Made by a program: the position numbers and the translations under genes. A DNA stretch of 12,150 nucleotides, taken from Fusobacterium sp. Lineage in GTDB: Bacteria > Fusobacteriota > Fusobacteriia > Fusobacteriales > Fusobacteriaceae. Numbering within the stretch: position 1 is the stretch's first letter; every line of letters begins with the position of its first letter. Positions 6,318 through 12,150 of the stretch are shown one piece after another. Under the pieces are notes generated by a model, which ran no database searches, was not told the origin of the DNA, and saw only the letters and a list, made by a program, of their open reading frames with translations. The stretch spans positions 1-12,150 of the forward strand of contig NZ_JAWDXO010000050.1 in NCBI RefSeq assembly GCF_032477075.1, in the 5' to 3' direction.

Positions 6318-7472
6318 ATGTTTTTGGATATTTTGCAAAAAAAGAATTCTGAATTAATAAAAGTTGCAATAGAACTTCATCAAAAGGGTGAAATATTACC
6401 AGATACATATATTTTAGATGTAGATGCTATTTTAAAAAATGGAAAAGATCTTTGCGAAAAAGCAAAAAAAAATGGAATAAAACTTTATGTTATGACAAAA
6501 CAGCTTGGAAGAATTCCATATTTAGCTAAAAAATTAATTGAAATTGGATTTTGTGGTGTTGTAACTGTAGATTTTAAAGAAGCTTTAGTTATGATGAACA
6601 ATGAAGTTAAACTTGGAAATGTTGGACATTTAGTTCAAATACCATCAGCTCTTGTGGAAAAAGTTATATGCCATAATCCTGAGATTATAACAGTTTATTC
6701 TTTAGAAAAGATAAAAGAGATAGATTTAATAGCAAAAAAATATGGAAAAATTCAAGATATAATGTTAAGAGTTTTAGAAAAAGACAGTAAAATATACTCT
6801 GGGCAAAGTGGTGGATTTTATTTAGATGAAATAAAAGAAGTGACTGAAAATATTTTAAAGTTTAAAAATGTTAGAATTAATGGGCTTACATCTTTTCCTT
6901 GTTTTTTATATAACTTTGATAAAAATATAATTGAAGGAACTAAAAATATTGAAACAATAAAGAAAGCTGAAAAAATACTGAAAGATATGGGAGTTATTGT
7001 AGAGCAACTGAATATGCCATCTGTGACATCTTTAGAAAATATTGAAGATATAAAGGCTAATGGCGGAACTCATGGAGAACCAGGGCATGCTCTTACAGGA
7101 ACAACTCCATTTAACAGTAAAAATTCAGATGGAGAAATACCAGCAATTGTTTATGTATCTGAAATATCCCACAATTTAGATAAAAAATCCTATTGCTATG
7201 GTGGAGGACACTATAGACGTTCTGGAATGAAAAATATTTTGGTAGGAAAAGAGTTTGGGAAAATGAGAAAAGAAACAATAGAATTTCCTACTATGGAGAG
7301 TATTGATTATTATTTTGAAATATGTGGAAATAATGAAGTTGGAGAAACGGTTATTGGAGCTTTCAGAACTCAGATATTTGTTACAAGAAGCAATGTAGCA
7401 CTTATAGAGGGAATAAAAGATAAAAAGCCAAAAATTATAGGTATTTATGACAGTTTAGGAAGAGAGATGTAA
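6318..7472 (+). CDS. yhfX: YhfX, fold-type III PLP enzyme (alanine racemase-like)
   Basis: TIM-barrel PLP enzyme of 384 aa, related to alanine racemase and D-threonine aldolase. After PDTYILDVDAIL (28-39) comes LYVMTKQLGR (56-65), in which K61 is the expected PLP lysine. THGEPGHALTGTTP (251-264) and YCYGGGHYRRSG (292-303) are family hallmarks at the cofactor and metal/active-site side, and the C-terminal RTQIFVTRSNV (350-360) is also characteristic. Length and motifs agree with E. coli YhfX. Reaction unknown; racemisation or aldol cleavage of an amino acid is the family expectation. Site AAGAGGTG (6303-6310); one base separates it from yhfS, and two from yhfW. Confidence 0.9.
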   Translation: MFLDILQKKNSELIKVAIELHQKGEILPDTYILDVDAILKNGKDLCEKAKKNGIKLYVMTKQLGRIPYLAKKLIEIGFCGVVTVDFKEALVMMNNEVKLGNVGHLVQIPSALVEKVICHNPEIITVYSLEKIKEIDLIAKKYGKIQDIMLRVLEKDSKIYSGQSGGFYLDEIKEVTENILKFKNVRINGLTSFPCFLYNFDKNIIEGTKNIETIKKAEKILKDMGVIVEQLNMPSVTSLENIEDIKANGGTHGEPGHALTGTTPFNSKNSDGEIPAIVYVSEISHNLDKKSYCYGGGHYRRSGMKNILVGKEFGKMRKETIEFPTMESIDYYFEICGNNEVGETVIGAFRTQIFVTRSNVALIEGIKDKKPKIIGIYDSLGREM

Positions 7473-7474
7473 TT

Positions 7475-8677
7475 ATGAAAAGATTTGTGGTATTGGTATT
7501 AGATAGTTTTGGTATTGGTGAAATGAAAGATGTAAAAATAGTTAGACCACAAGATGTAGGAGCAAATACATATAGAAGCGTATTGGAGGGTAATCCCAAT
7601 TTAAGTATACCTAATTTAGAAAAATTAGGTATTGCCAATGCAGCAGAACTAGAAATTGGTAATGTAAAATATTCAAAGGAAGCTGTATATGGAAAAGCAA
7701 ACTTAAAGCATTTTTGGTGTGATACTTTTTATGGGCATCAAGAGCTTATGGGAACTTATCCTAAAAAACCTAAAGTTGAACCTTTTTATAAGGTTATTGA
7801 TGAAGTAGAGAAAAAACTTAAAGAGTATGGTTATTCAGTTGAAAGATTTGGCTCTCCACGAGAGATACTAGTAATAAATAAGTGTGCCACTGTAGGGGAT
7901 AACCTTGAGGCTGACTTAGGACAGGTTTATAATATAACTGGAGCTTTAGATCTCATAAGTTATGATGAATTGTTGAAAATAGGAAGAATTGTAAGAAATG
8001 TAGTAAAAGTTCCTAGAGTTATAGCCTTTGGAGGGGAAGAGGTAACACTAGAAAATATAAAAGATGCTTATGAGTGTAAAGACTTGTTTTTTGCAGGAAT
8101 AAATGCTCCAAAGTCTGGAGTTTATAAAAAAGGATATCAAGTACAGCATATGGGATATGGAATCAATAACGAAGTACAACTGCCAAAGGTCCTAGAAGGA
8201 ATAGCTAAAACTATTTTAATAGGAAAGGTTGCAGATATAGTTGAAAATCCAAATGGAAAATCTATTTTTGGTGTGGATAGTAGTGAAATTATGGATAGGT
8301 TAATTGAGGAGATTAAAGAAAATAAAGTTGGTTTTATTTGTGCTAATATACAGGAAACAGATTTAGCTGGTCATCAAGAGGACCCTATAAGATATGGAGA
8401 TAGACTTGAAGTTGTTGATAAGAAATTAAAATTGGTTATGGAATTATTAGATGAGGAAGATATACTCATAGTGACTGCTGATCATGGAAATGATCCAAAT
8501 ATTGGGCACTCTAATCATACAAGAGAACTAGTACCAATTTTAGTCTATAAAAAAAATGGATTGAAAGGACTTAATATAGGTGAAAGAAAGAGTCTTTCAG
8601 ATATAGGGCAAACTGTAGCTGAATATTTTGGAAGAGTACTTCCAGATAATGGAGAGTCTTTTTTAAAAAAATTATAG
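7475..8677 (+). CDS. yhfW: YhfW, phosphopentomutase-like metalloenzyme
   Basis: Alkaline-phosphatase-superfamily enzyme of 400 aa, closest in layout to phosphopentomutase (DeoB). The N-terminal LVLDSFGIGE (7-16) gives a metal-binding aspartate, D10. WCDTFYGHQE (81-90) aligns with the DeoB segment that carries the phosphorylated threonine, making T84 the likely nucleophile. TADHGND (334-340) and GHSNHTRE (344-351) supply the remaining metal ligands. The central part (about 100-290) would be the cap domain. It should move or remove a phosphate on a sugar-phosphate-like substrate. The ribosome binding site is weaker than for its neighbours (AGGAAGAG), so coupling from yhfX, 2 nt upstream, may help. 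It is last in the operon and followed by a terminator. Confidence 0.88.
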   Translation: MKRFVVLVLDSFGIGEMKDVKIVRPQDVGANTYRSVLEGNPNLSIPNLEKLGIANAAELEIGNVKYSKEAVYGKANLKHFWCDTFYGHQELMGTYPKKPKVEPFYKVIDEVEKKLKEYGYSVERFGSPREILVINKCATVGDNLEADLGQVYNITGALDLISYDELLKIGRIVRNVVKVPRVIAFGGEEVTLENIKDAYECKDLFFAGINAPKSGVYKKGYQVQHMGYGINNEVQLPKVLEGIAKTILIGKVADIVENPNGKSIFGVDSSEIMDRLIEEIKENKVGFICANIQETDLAGHQEDPIRYGDRLEVVDKKLKLVMELLDEEDILIVTADHGNDPNIGHSNHTRELVPILVYKKNGLKGLNIGERKSLSDIGQTVAEYFGRVLPDNGESFLKKL

Positions 8678-8803
8678 ATTGTCATGTAATTTTTTATAGG
8701 AAAGCATAAAAAATTAAAAGAAAAGAGGATAGATATTTATAGATAGAAAGAAATGAAAGCTTGGTATATAAAAGATTAATTATGGTAAATATTAAAAATT
8801 TTT
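8678..8803. other. AT-rich trailer after yhfW with weak inverted repeat
   Basis: No gene. TAATTTTTTAT (8687-8697) and ATAAAAAATTA (8706-8716) form an 11-bp A/T-only stem around the loop AGGAAAGC. With no GC pair it is too weak to be the main terminator, and the stronger one lies at 8804-8852. Confidence 0.4.
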
Positions 8804-8852
8804 GAACCCATATAATTTTAGTAATAAAAATTCTGAAATTGATGGGTTTTTT
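8804..8852 (+). terminator. Rho-independent terminator of the yhf operon
   Basis: AACCCAT (8805-8811) pairs with ATGGGTT (8842-8848). An inner helix, 8814-8821 with 8833-8840, continues it after a small internal loop. The 3' arm runs into six T (8847-8852). It lies 127 nt after the yhfW stop and is the first convincing terminator downstream of the operon promoter. Confidence 0.8.
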
Positions 8853-9237
8853 AATATTTAAAAATAAAAATAAAAAGAGAAAGGATATGTATTTATATTA
8901 TGAAGAGAAAGATAATAGAAAAAAATGAAACTCAAATTAAAATAAAAAATGTTTTGGATAGAAAGGGTGGAATATTTGAGAACAATAGATGTATATCAGT
9001 TTATGTCTATATGAGTATATATGAAAGAAGAAAGGCATGGGCAATATCAAGTATGCTATTTTTTATTAAGGATACCTGTGAATTCAGCGATATCAATGGA
9101 GGATTAAAAAATTTTCAAATTATAGATGAATTCAGAAGAAAATATATATTTTTTTTGTAAAATGGAGATAATGGAAGAATTTTATATAAATAACAAAATA
9201 ATTTGATATAATTTATTATAAACTCTAATAACTCAAA
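8853..9237. other. Long intergenic stretch with no recognised gene
   Basis: Apart from the doubtful ORF at 8900-9160 this stretch holds only AT-rich sequence. I see no tRNA-like fold, no insertion-sequence ends, no CRISPR repeats and no strong hairpin. A possible extra -10 (TATAAT, 9207-9212) lacks a fitting -35. Confidence 0.5.
8900..9160 (+). CDS. Doubtful ORF, unknown 86-aa product
   Basis: An 86-codon reading frame with a basic N-terminus, two cysteines and a hydrophobic tail (KYIFFL). I recognise no family. The nearest Shine-Dalgarno match (AAAGGA, 8880-8885) is about 14 nt upstream, too far to be good. An earlier ATG at 8887 reads only 13 codons before a stop. No promoter is evident after the 8852 terminator. 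Chance openness in AT-rich DNA, or the remains of a broken gene, are both at least as likely as a real protein. Confidence 0.2.
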   Translation: MKRKIIEKNETQIKIKNVLDRKGGIFENNRCISVYVYMSIYERRKAWAISSMLFFIKDTCEFSDINGGLKNFQIIDEFRRKYIFFL

Positions 9238-9266
9238 TTGCTTTATTAAGTAAAATAAGGTATTAT
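9238..9266 (+). promoter_or_regulatory. Probable promoter of the Val-Asp-Phe-Cys tRNA operon
   Basis: TTGCTT (9238-9243) and TATTAT (9261-9266) are 17 nt apart. An overlapping TATAAT (9264-9269) gives a better -10 but a 20-nt spacer. The start of transcription would be near 9273, about 16 nt before tRNA-Val. Confidence 0.55.
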
Positions 9267-9288
9267 AATTAAGCACAGTTAAAGAAAT

Positions 9289-9364
9289 GGTCGCATAGCT
9301 CAGTTGGGAGAGCACCTGCCTTACAAGCAGGGGGTCATAGGTTCAAGTCCTATTGTGACCACCA
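9289..9364 (+). tRNA. tRNA-Val (anticodon TAC)
   Basis: A 76-nt cloverleaf including encoded CCA. Acceptor GGTCGCA pairs with TGTGACC (one G-U). The anticodon stem CCTGC/GCAGG encloses CTTACAA with TAC at 9322-9324. The T arm contains GGTTCAAGTCC. First of four clustered tRNA genes. Confidence 0.97.
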
Positions 9365-9371
9365 TTATGCT

Positions 9372-9448
9372 GGGGGTGTAGCTCAGTTGGTTAGAGCGCC
9401 TGCCTGTCACGCAGGAGGTCGCGAGTTCGACCCTCGTCACTCCCGCCA
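9372..9448 (+). tRNA. tRNA-Asp (anticodon GTC)
   Basis: A 77-nt cloverleaf with encoded CCA and G as discriminator base. Acceptor GGGGGTG pairs with CACTCCC (one G-U). The anticodon loop CTGTCAC contains GTC. It lies 7 nt after tRNA-Val. Confidence 0.97.
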
Positions 9449-9474
9449 TTTTTATTTCTTGCTGATTGTTAAAT

Positions 9475-9550
9475 GCCCAGATAGCTCAGTCGGTAGAGCA
9501 GGGGACTGAAAATCCCCGTGTCGGTGGTTCGATTCCGCCTCTGGGCACCA
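9475..9550 (+). tRNA. tRNA-Phe (anticodon GAA)
   Basis: A 76-nt cloverleaf with encoded CCA. Acceptor GCCCAGA pairs perfectly with TCTGGGC. The anticodon stem GGGGA/TCCCC encloses CTGAAAA with GAA. The spacer from tRNA-Asp is 26 nt. Confidence 0.97.
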
Positions 9551-9563
9551 TTGATTTTATAAT

Positions 9564-9637
9564 GGCGACGTCGCCAAGCGGTAAGGCAGAGGTCTGCAAA
9601 ATCTCCATCACCAGTTCAAATCTGGTCGTCGCCTCCA
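9564..9637 (+). tRNA. tRNA-Cys (anticodon GCA)
   Basis: A 74-nt cloverleaf with encoded CCA. Acceptor GGCGACG pairs with CGTCGCC. The anticodon loop CTGCAAA contains GCA. The discriminator is T (U73), the identity element expected for cysteine. Last of the cluster. Confidence 0.97.
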
Positions 9638-9647
9638 AGTGAGGATA

Positions 9648-9680
9648 AAGCAATCTAAATATATAGGTTGCTTTTTTTTT
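9648..9680 (+). terminator. Rho-independent terminator of the tRNA operon
   Basis: AAGCAATCT (9648-9656) pairs with AGGTTGCTT (9665-9673; one G-U) around an 8-nt loop, followed by a T run to 9680. It sits 10 nt after tRNA-Cys. Its 3' arm contains TTGCTT, which may also serve as the -35 box of the next transcription unit. Confidence 0.9.
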
Positions 9681-9696
9681 ATTTTCGAGGGATAAT
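9668..9696 (+). promoter_or_regulatory. Candidate yvcK promoter overlapping the tRNA terminator
   Basis: TTGCTT (9668-9673), inside the terminator's 3' arm and the same hexamer as in the tRNA promoter, lies 17 nt before GATAAT (9691-9696). The 17-nt spacer includes the terminator's T run. Transcription would start near 9703, about 24 nt before the yvcK ATG. Only 46 nt separate terminator and gene, so a promoter must overlap the terminator unless yvcK depends on readthrough. Confidence 0.45.
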
Positions 9697-9711
9697 TAAT
9701 TAAGAAGCAGT

Positions 9712-9718
9712 GGGAGGT
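9712..9718 (+). promoter_or_regulatory. Ribosome binding site that decides the yvcK start
   Basis: GGGAGGT ends 8 nt before ATG 9727 but only 2 nt before the in-frame TTG 9721, so ATG 9727 is the start. Confidence 0.8.
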
Positions 9719-9726
9719 ACTTGAAA

Positions 9727-10698
9727 ATGGATAAAAAACCCAAAATTGTTGTAATAGGTGGAGGAAGTGGAATTTCAGTTGTATTAAGAGGTTTGAAATA
9801 TCTTCCAGTAGATTTGACAGCCATAGTAACTGTGGCAGATGATGGTGGAAGCAGTGGGCTTTTAAGAAAAGAATTTGATGTTCCTGCTCCTGGAGATATT
9901 AGAAATGTCATGGTAGCATTGAGTGATGTAGAGCCTTTAATAGAAGAGGTTTTTCAATATAGATTTAAAAAAGATAGTTTTTTGGGAGGACATCCACTTG
10001 GGAATCTTCTAATAATAGCAATGAAAGAATTAACAGGGGATATAAAGAGTGCAGTGGACAATCTTAGAAAGTTATTCAATATAAAAGGGAAAATACTTCC
10101 TGCTACAAGTGAGAAAGTTATTCTTATGGCTGAGAAAGAAAATGGAAAGATAATAGAAGGAGAATCAAATATTCCTGTAATAGGAGAAAAGATAAAAAGA
10201 ATATTTTACAAAGAAAAAGTAGAGGCGCCAGAAGAAAATCTTAAAGCTTTAGAAGAAGCTGACCTTGTAATATTTGGAATAGGAAGCCTTTATACAAGTA
10301 TAATCCCTAATTTACTTTTAGATGGAATAAAAGAAAGTTTGAAAAAATGCAAGGGTAAAAGGGTGTATATATGTAATGCAATGCAACAGCCAGGAGAAAC
10401 AGAAGGATACACAGTATCAGAACATATAAAAGCTATAAATAAAAATATTGAAGAAGGAATAATTGATGAAGTTATTGTAGACTCTAGAGAAATTCCAAAG
10501 GAAATCCTTGAAAGATATAAAATGATGAGTAGTGACAGAGTGCTTTTGGACAGAGATGAATTAGAAAAGAGCAAAATAAAAATAATAGACAGAGATATTT
10601 TGGAAATAGATTCTAAAGGAATGGTGAGACATCATCCTTATAAACTTGCATCAACTATTTATTCTCTAATTGAAAATTGGGAGGAATTTTATGTATAA
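9727..10698 (+). CDS. yvcK: YvcK/CofD-like protein (gluconeogenesis/morphogenesis factor family)
   Basis: Cytoplasmic Rossmann-like protein of 323 aa. VVIGGGSGISVVLRGLK (8-24) is the family's nucleotide-binding N-terminus. It is followed by VADDGGSSGLLR (36-47), PGDIRN (55-60) and GGHPLGNLL (87-95), all typical of the UPF0052/YvcK group, which shares its fold with CofD. In B. subtilis the homologue (GlmR) binds UDP-N-acetylglucosamine and is needed for growth on gluconeogenic carbon and for cell-wall precursor supply. A similar role here is inference. The usual Firmicute partners yvcJ/rapZ and whiA are absent around it. Its last 8 nt overlap the radical SAM gene. Confidence 0.9.
   Translation: MDKKPKIVVIGGGSGISVVLRGLKYLPVDLTAIVTVADDGGSSGLLRKEFDVPAPGDIRNVMVALSDVEPLIEEVFQYRFKKDSFLGGHPLGNLLIIAMKELTGDIKSAVDNLRKLFNIKGKILPATSEKVILMAEKENGKIIEGESNIPVIGEKIKRIFYKEKVEAPEENLKALEEADLVIFGIGSLYTSIIPNLLLDGIKESLKKCKGKRVYICNAMQQPGETEGYTVSEHIKAINKNIEEGIIDEVIVDSREIPKEILERYKMMSSDRVLLDRDELEKSKIKIIDRDILEIDSKGMVRHHPYKLASTIYSLIENWEEFYV
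10679..10684 (+). promoter_or_regulatory. Ribosome binding site that decides the radical SAM start
   Basis: GGGAGG, inside the end of yvcK, lies 6 nt before ATG 10691. The earlier in-frame ATG at 10670 has no such site and would add seven residues that do not fit the family's start (MYKHIFGPVPSRRLG). Confidence 0.75.
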
Positions 10699-11539
10699 AC
10701 ATATTTTTGGACCAGTTCCATCTAGAAGACTGGGAATTTCTTTGGGTGTAGATTTAGTAAAACCTAAAAGCTGCAATATGAATTGTGTATTTTGTGAATG
10801 TGGAGCTACACCAAAACTTGCAGAGAAAAGAGAGAGTTTTAAGGATATAAAAGAAGTTGAAAATGAGATCAAATCAGTATTGAAAGATGTCAAACCTGAT
10901 TATATAACCTTTTCAGGGAATGGGGAACCTACTCTTAGTAAAGATTTAGGAGAGATTATTAATTGGATAAAAGATAATACTGATGCAAATGTATGCTTGA
11001 TAACAAACAGCCTTCTTTTAAATGATGATGAAGTTATAAAGGAAGTACAAAGAGCAGATCTTATAATACCCACATTGAATAGTGTAGATGATGATATATT
11101 TCATAAAATAAACAGACCTTCAAAAGATACACATATATCTATGATTATGTCTGGGTTACAAAAGTTATCTACTGTATTTAAAGGGAAAATTTATCTGGAG
11201 ACTTTTATAATAGAAGGATTAAATGATGGAGAAAAACATATAAAAAAAATGGCAGAGTTTTTAAAAACTATAAAATTTACTAAAATACAGCTTAATTCAT
11301 TAGCCAGAAGAGGAGCGGAAAGGTGGGTAAAACCTGCTTCTATTAAAACATTAAATAATGTAAAGAAGATATTTATGGAAAATGGAATTGAAAATGTGGA
11401 AATAGTAAAAGAACTTTCAGAAAGAAAAGAAAAAATTGAAATGGAAGAAGATTTAATAGAAAATATGAAGTCAATAAGAGAATATAGCGAAGAAGAAATG
11501 AAAAAAATTTTTAAGTCTAAAAGTAATAAAAAGTATTGA
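10691..11539 (+). CDS. Radical SAM protein, COG0731 type
   Basis: Cytoplasmic iron-sulfur enzyme of 282 aa. FGPVPSRRLGISLGVDL (6-22) and the cluster motif C28-x3-C32-x2-C35 are characteristic of this radical SAM group. A further C37 lies next to the motif. FSGNGEPTL (74-82) is the glycine-rich SAM-binding segment, and ITNSLLL and LNSVDDD follow in the barrel. The C-terminal part (about 230-282) is charged and helical, ending in a lysine-rich tail. The substrate of this group is not known to me. It is translated from an ATG that overlaps the yvcK stop by 8 nt, so the two are co-expressed. No terminator is visible before the tRNA promoter at 11597. Confidence 0.85.
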   Translation: MYKHIFGPVPSRRLGISLGVDLVKPKSCNMNCVFCECGATPKLAEKRESFKDIKEVENEIKSVLKDVKPDYITFSGNGEPTLSKDLGEIINWIKDNTDANVCLITNSLLLNDDEVIKEVQRADLIIPTLNSVDDDIFHKINRPSKDTHISMIMSGLQKLSTVFKGKIYLETFIIEGLNDGEKHIKKMAEFLKTIKFTKIQLNSLARRGAERWVKPASIKTLNNVKKIFMENGIENVEIVKELSERKEKIEMEEDLIENMKSIREYSEEEMKKIFKSKSNKKY

Positions 11540-11596
11540 AAATATTAAGGTTGTAGCGGTCAATGAAAAAAAATGAAAAAAATAAGAAAAAAAAGT

Positions 11597-11625
11597 TTGA
11601 CAAAATATGAAAAATATTGTAGTAT
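11597..11625 (+). promoter_or_regulatory. Promoter of the Thr-Glu-Tyr tRNA operon
   Basis: A perfect -35 TTGACA (11597-11602) is 17 nt from TAGTAT (11620-11625). TATAAC (11623-11628) is an overlapping alternative with a 20-nt spacer. Transcription would begin near 11632. The short leader holds a hairpin, TGTCC (11632-11636) with GGACA (11649-11653), ahead of tRNA-Thr. Confidence 0.7.
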
Positions 11626-11673
11626 AACAGATGTCCGAGAGAACAAAAGGACACCAAAACAATAATATGAAAT

Positions 11674-11749
<76 letters not shown>

Positions 11750-11757
11750 TATATGAT

Positions 11758-11832
11758 GCCCCGTTCGTTCAGTGGTAAGGACATCAGATTTTCACTCTGG
11801 CAACAGGGGTTCGATTCCCCTACGGGGTACCA
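11758..11832 (+). tRNA. tRNA-Glu (anticodon TTC)
   Basis: A 75-nt cloverleaf with encoded CCA. Acceptor GCCCCGT pairs with ACGGGGT, the outermost pair being G-U. The anticodon stem TCAGA/TCTGG encloses TTTTCAC with TTC. It lies 8 nt after tRNA-Thr. Confidence 0.95.
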
Positions 11833-11851
11833 CTACAACAACATAATAATT

Positions 11852-11936
11852 GGTGAGGTTCCCGAGTGGCCAAAGGGATCAGACTGTAAATCTGACGGCT
11901 CTGCCTTCGAAGGTTCGAATCCTTCCCTCACCACCA
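11852..11936 (+). tRNA. tRNA-Tyr (anticodon GTA)
   Basis: An 85-nt class II tRNA with a long variable arm and encoded CCA. Acceptor GGTGAGG pairs with CCTCACC. The anticodon stem CAGA/TCTG region encloses the GTA anticodon. It lies 19 nt after tRNA-Glu and just before the terminator that precedes tuf. Confidence 0.96.
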
Positions 11937-11942
11937 TTATTA

Positions 11943-11983
11943 CTACACTAAAATGCAGAGGCATGTTGTGTGGATTTTTTTTT
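11943..11983 (+). terminator. Rho-independent terminator between the tRNA cluster and tuf
   Basis: CTACACTAAAATGC (11943-11956) pairs with GCATGTTGTGTGG (11961-11973), with one mismatch, one bulge and a few G-U pairs, around the loop AGAG. Nine T follow (11975-11983), then a second T run. It should separate, wholly or partly, tRNA transcription from tuf. Confidence 0.8.
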
Positions 11984-12038
11984 AATTTTTTTTATGGAAA
12001 AGGGCAATATAAACTTAAAATAATAACTGATATATTTC

Positions 12039-12044
12039 GGAGGT
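12039..12044 (+). promoter_or_regulatory. tuf ribosome binding site
   Basis: GGAGGT lies 9 nt before the tuf ATG at 12054. The tuf promoter is not clear: TATAAA (12008-12013) could be a -10, but only a T-rich, non-consensus -35 stands before it. Confidence 0.7.
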
Positions 12045-12053
12045 AAGAAAAAA

Positions 12054-12150
12054 ATGGCTAAAGCAAAATTCGAAAGAAGCAAACCCCATGTAAACATTGG
12101 AACAATTGGACACGTTGACCACGGAAAAACAACAACAACAGCAGCTATCT
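12054..12150 (+). CDS. tuf: Elongation factor Tu, N-terminal fragment (runs off the window)
   Basis: The first 32 codons of EF-Tu, the GTPase that brings aminoacyl-tRNA to the ribosome. Visible are the start MAKAKFERSKPHVNIGTIG and the P-loop GHVDHGKTT (19-27). After it the sequence reads TTAAI where many bacteria have LTAAI. Codons are richer in C than in the yhf genes, as expected for a very highly expressed gene. The gene is cut by the window edge, not by mutation. Confidence 0.97.
   Translation, partial: MAKAKFERSKPHVNIGTIGHVDHGKTTTTAAI

Noticed and set aside
8687..8716. Inverted repeat after yhfW as the operon terminator
   Set aside because: The stem is A/T only and no T run follows; the hairpin at 8804-8852 is far stronger.
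9115..9315. Minus-strand 66-codon ORF
   Set aside because: It runs into tRNA-Val, has no ribosome binding site and consists of low-complexity AT-rich codons.
9289..9637. Integrated mobile element at the tRNA cluster
   Set aside because: No integrase, no direct repeat of a tRNA 3' end and no composition shift was seen in the window.
10670..10690. Upstream ATG for the radical SAM gene adding seven residues
   Set aside because: It lies deeper inside yvcK without a ribosome binding site; ATG 10691 has GGGAGG at 6 nt and gives the family's usual N-terminus.
11753..12046. Plus-strand 97-codon ORF before tuf
   Set aside because: It is read straight through tRNA-Glu and tRNA-Tyr and the terminator, so it is an artefact.

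Overview
The window is AT-rich, with tight gene spacing, strong AGGAGG-type ribosome binding sites and tRNA genes that encode their own CCA ends. Gene content and the start of EF-Tu (GHVDHGKTTTTAAI) fit a low-GC anaerobe, most likely a Fusobacterium. That assignment rests on composition and remembered similarity, not on a search, and the species cannot be told.

Region 1 (about 1-8852) is one long plus-strand operon that I recognise as a rearranged version of the functionally uncharacterised enterobacterial yhf cluster. After an upstream terminator and a good promoter (TTGACA, 16-nt spacer, TATAAT) come yhfZ (GntR-like regulator with a ligand-binding domain), yhfY (single PRD domain), yhfU (small DUF2620-type protein), yhfT (polytopic membrane protein), an amidase-signature enzyme, php (binuclear-metal phosphotriesterase homologue), yhfS (fold-type I PLP enzyme), yhfX (fold-type III PLP enzyme) and yhfW (phosphopentomutase/alkaline-phosphatase superfamily). 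Most junctions are 1-20 nt gaps or short overlaps. The exception is yhfT/amidase, where a strong hairpin without a U-tract separates the regulator/transporter half from the enzyme half. A U-tract terminator follows yhfW. The set looks like uptake and stepwise breakdown of an amine- or amide-bearing, possibly phosphorylated compound. The amidase is not part of the E. coli cluster as I know it and is the most informative new element.

Region 2 (8853-9288) has no recognisable gene, only one weak 86-codon ORF and AT-rich sequence, ending in a tRNA promoter.

Region 3 (9289-9680) is a tRNA operon, Val(TAC)-Asp(GTC)-Phe(GAA)-Cys(GCA), closed by a strong terminator. The terminator's 3' stem arm also supplies a plausible -35 box for the next gene.

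Region 4 (9727-11539) is a two-gene, translationally coupled unit: yvcK (CofD-like, UDP-sugar-binding family) and a radical SAM protein of the COG0731 type.

Region 5 (11597-12150) has a promoter, tRNA-Thr(TGT)-Glu(TTC)-Tyr(GTA), a terminator, and the first 32 codons of tuf (EF-Tu), an arrangement that echoes the tRNA-tufB linkage of other bacteria.
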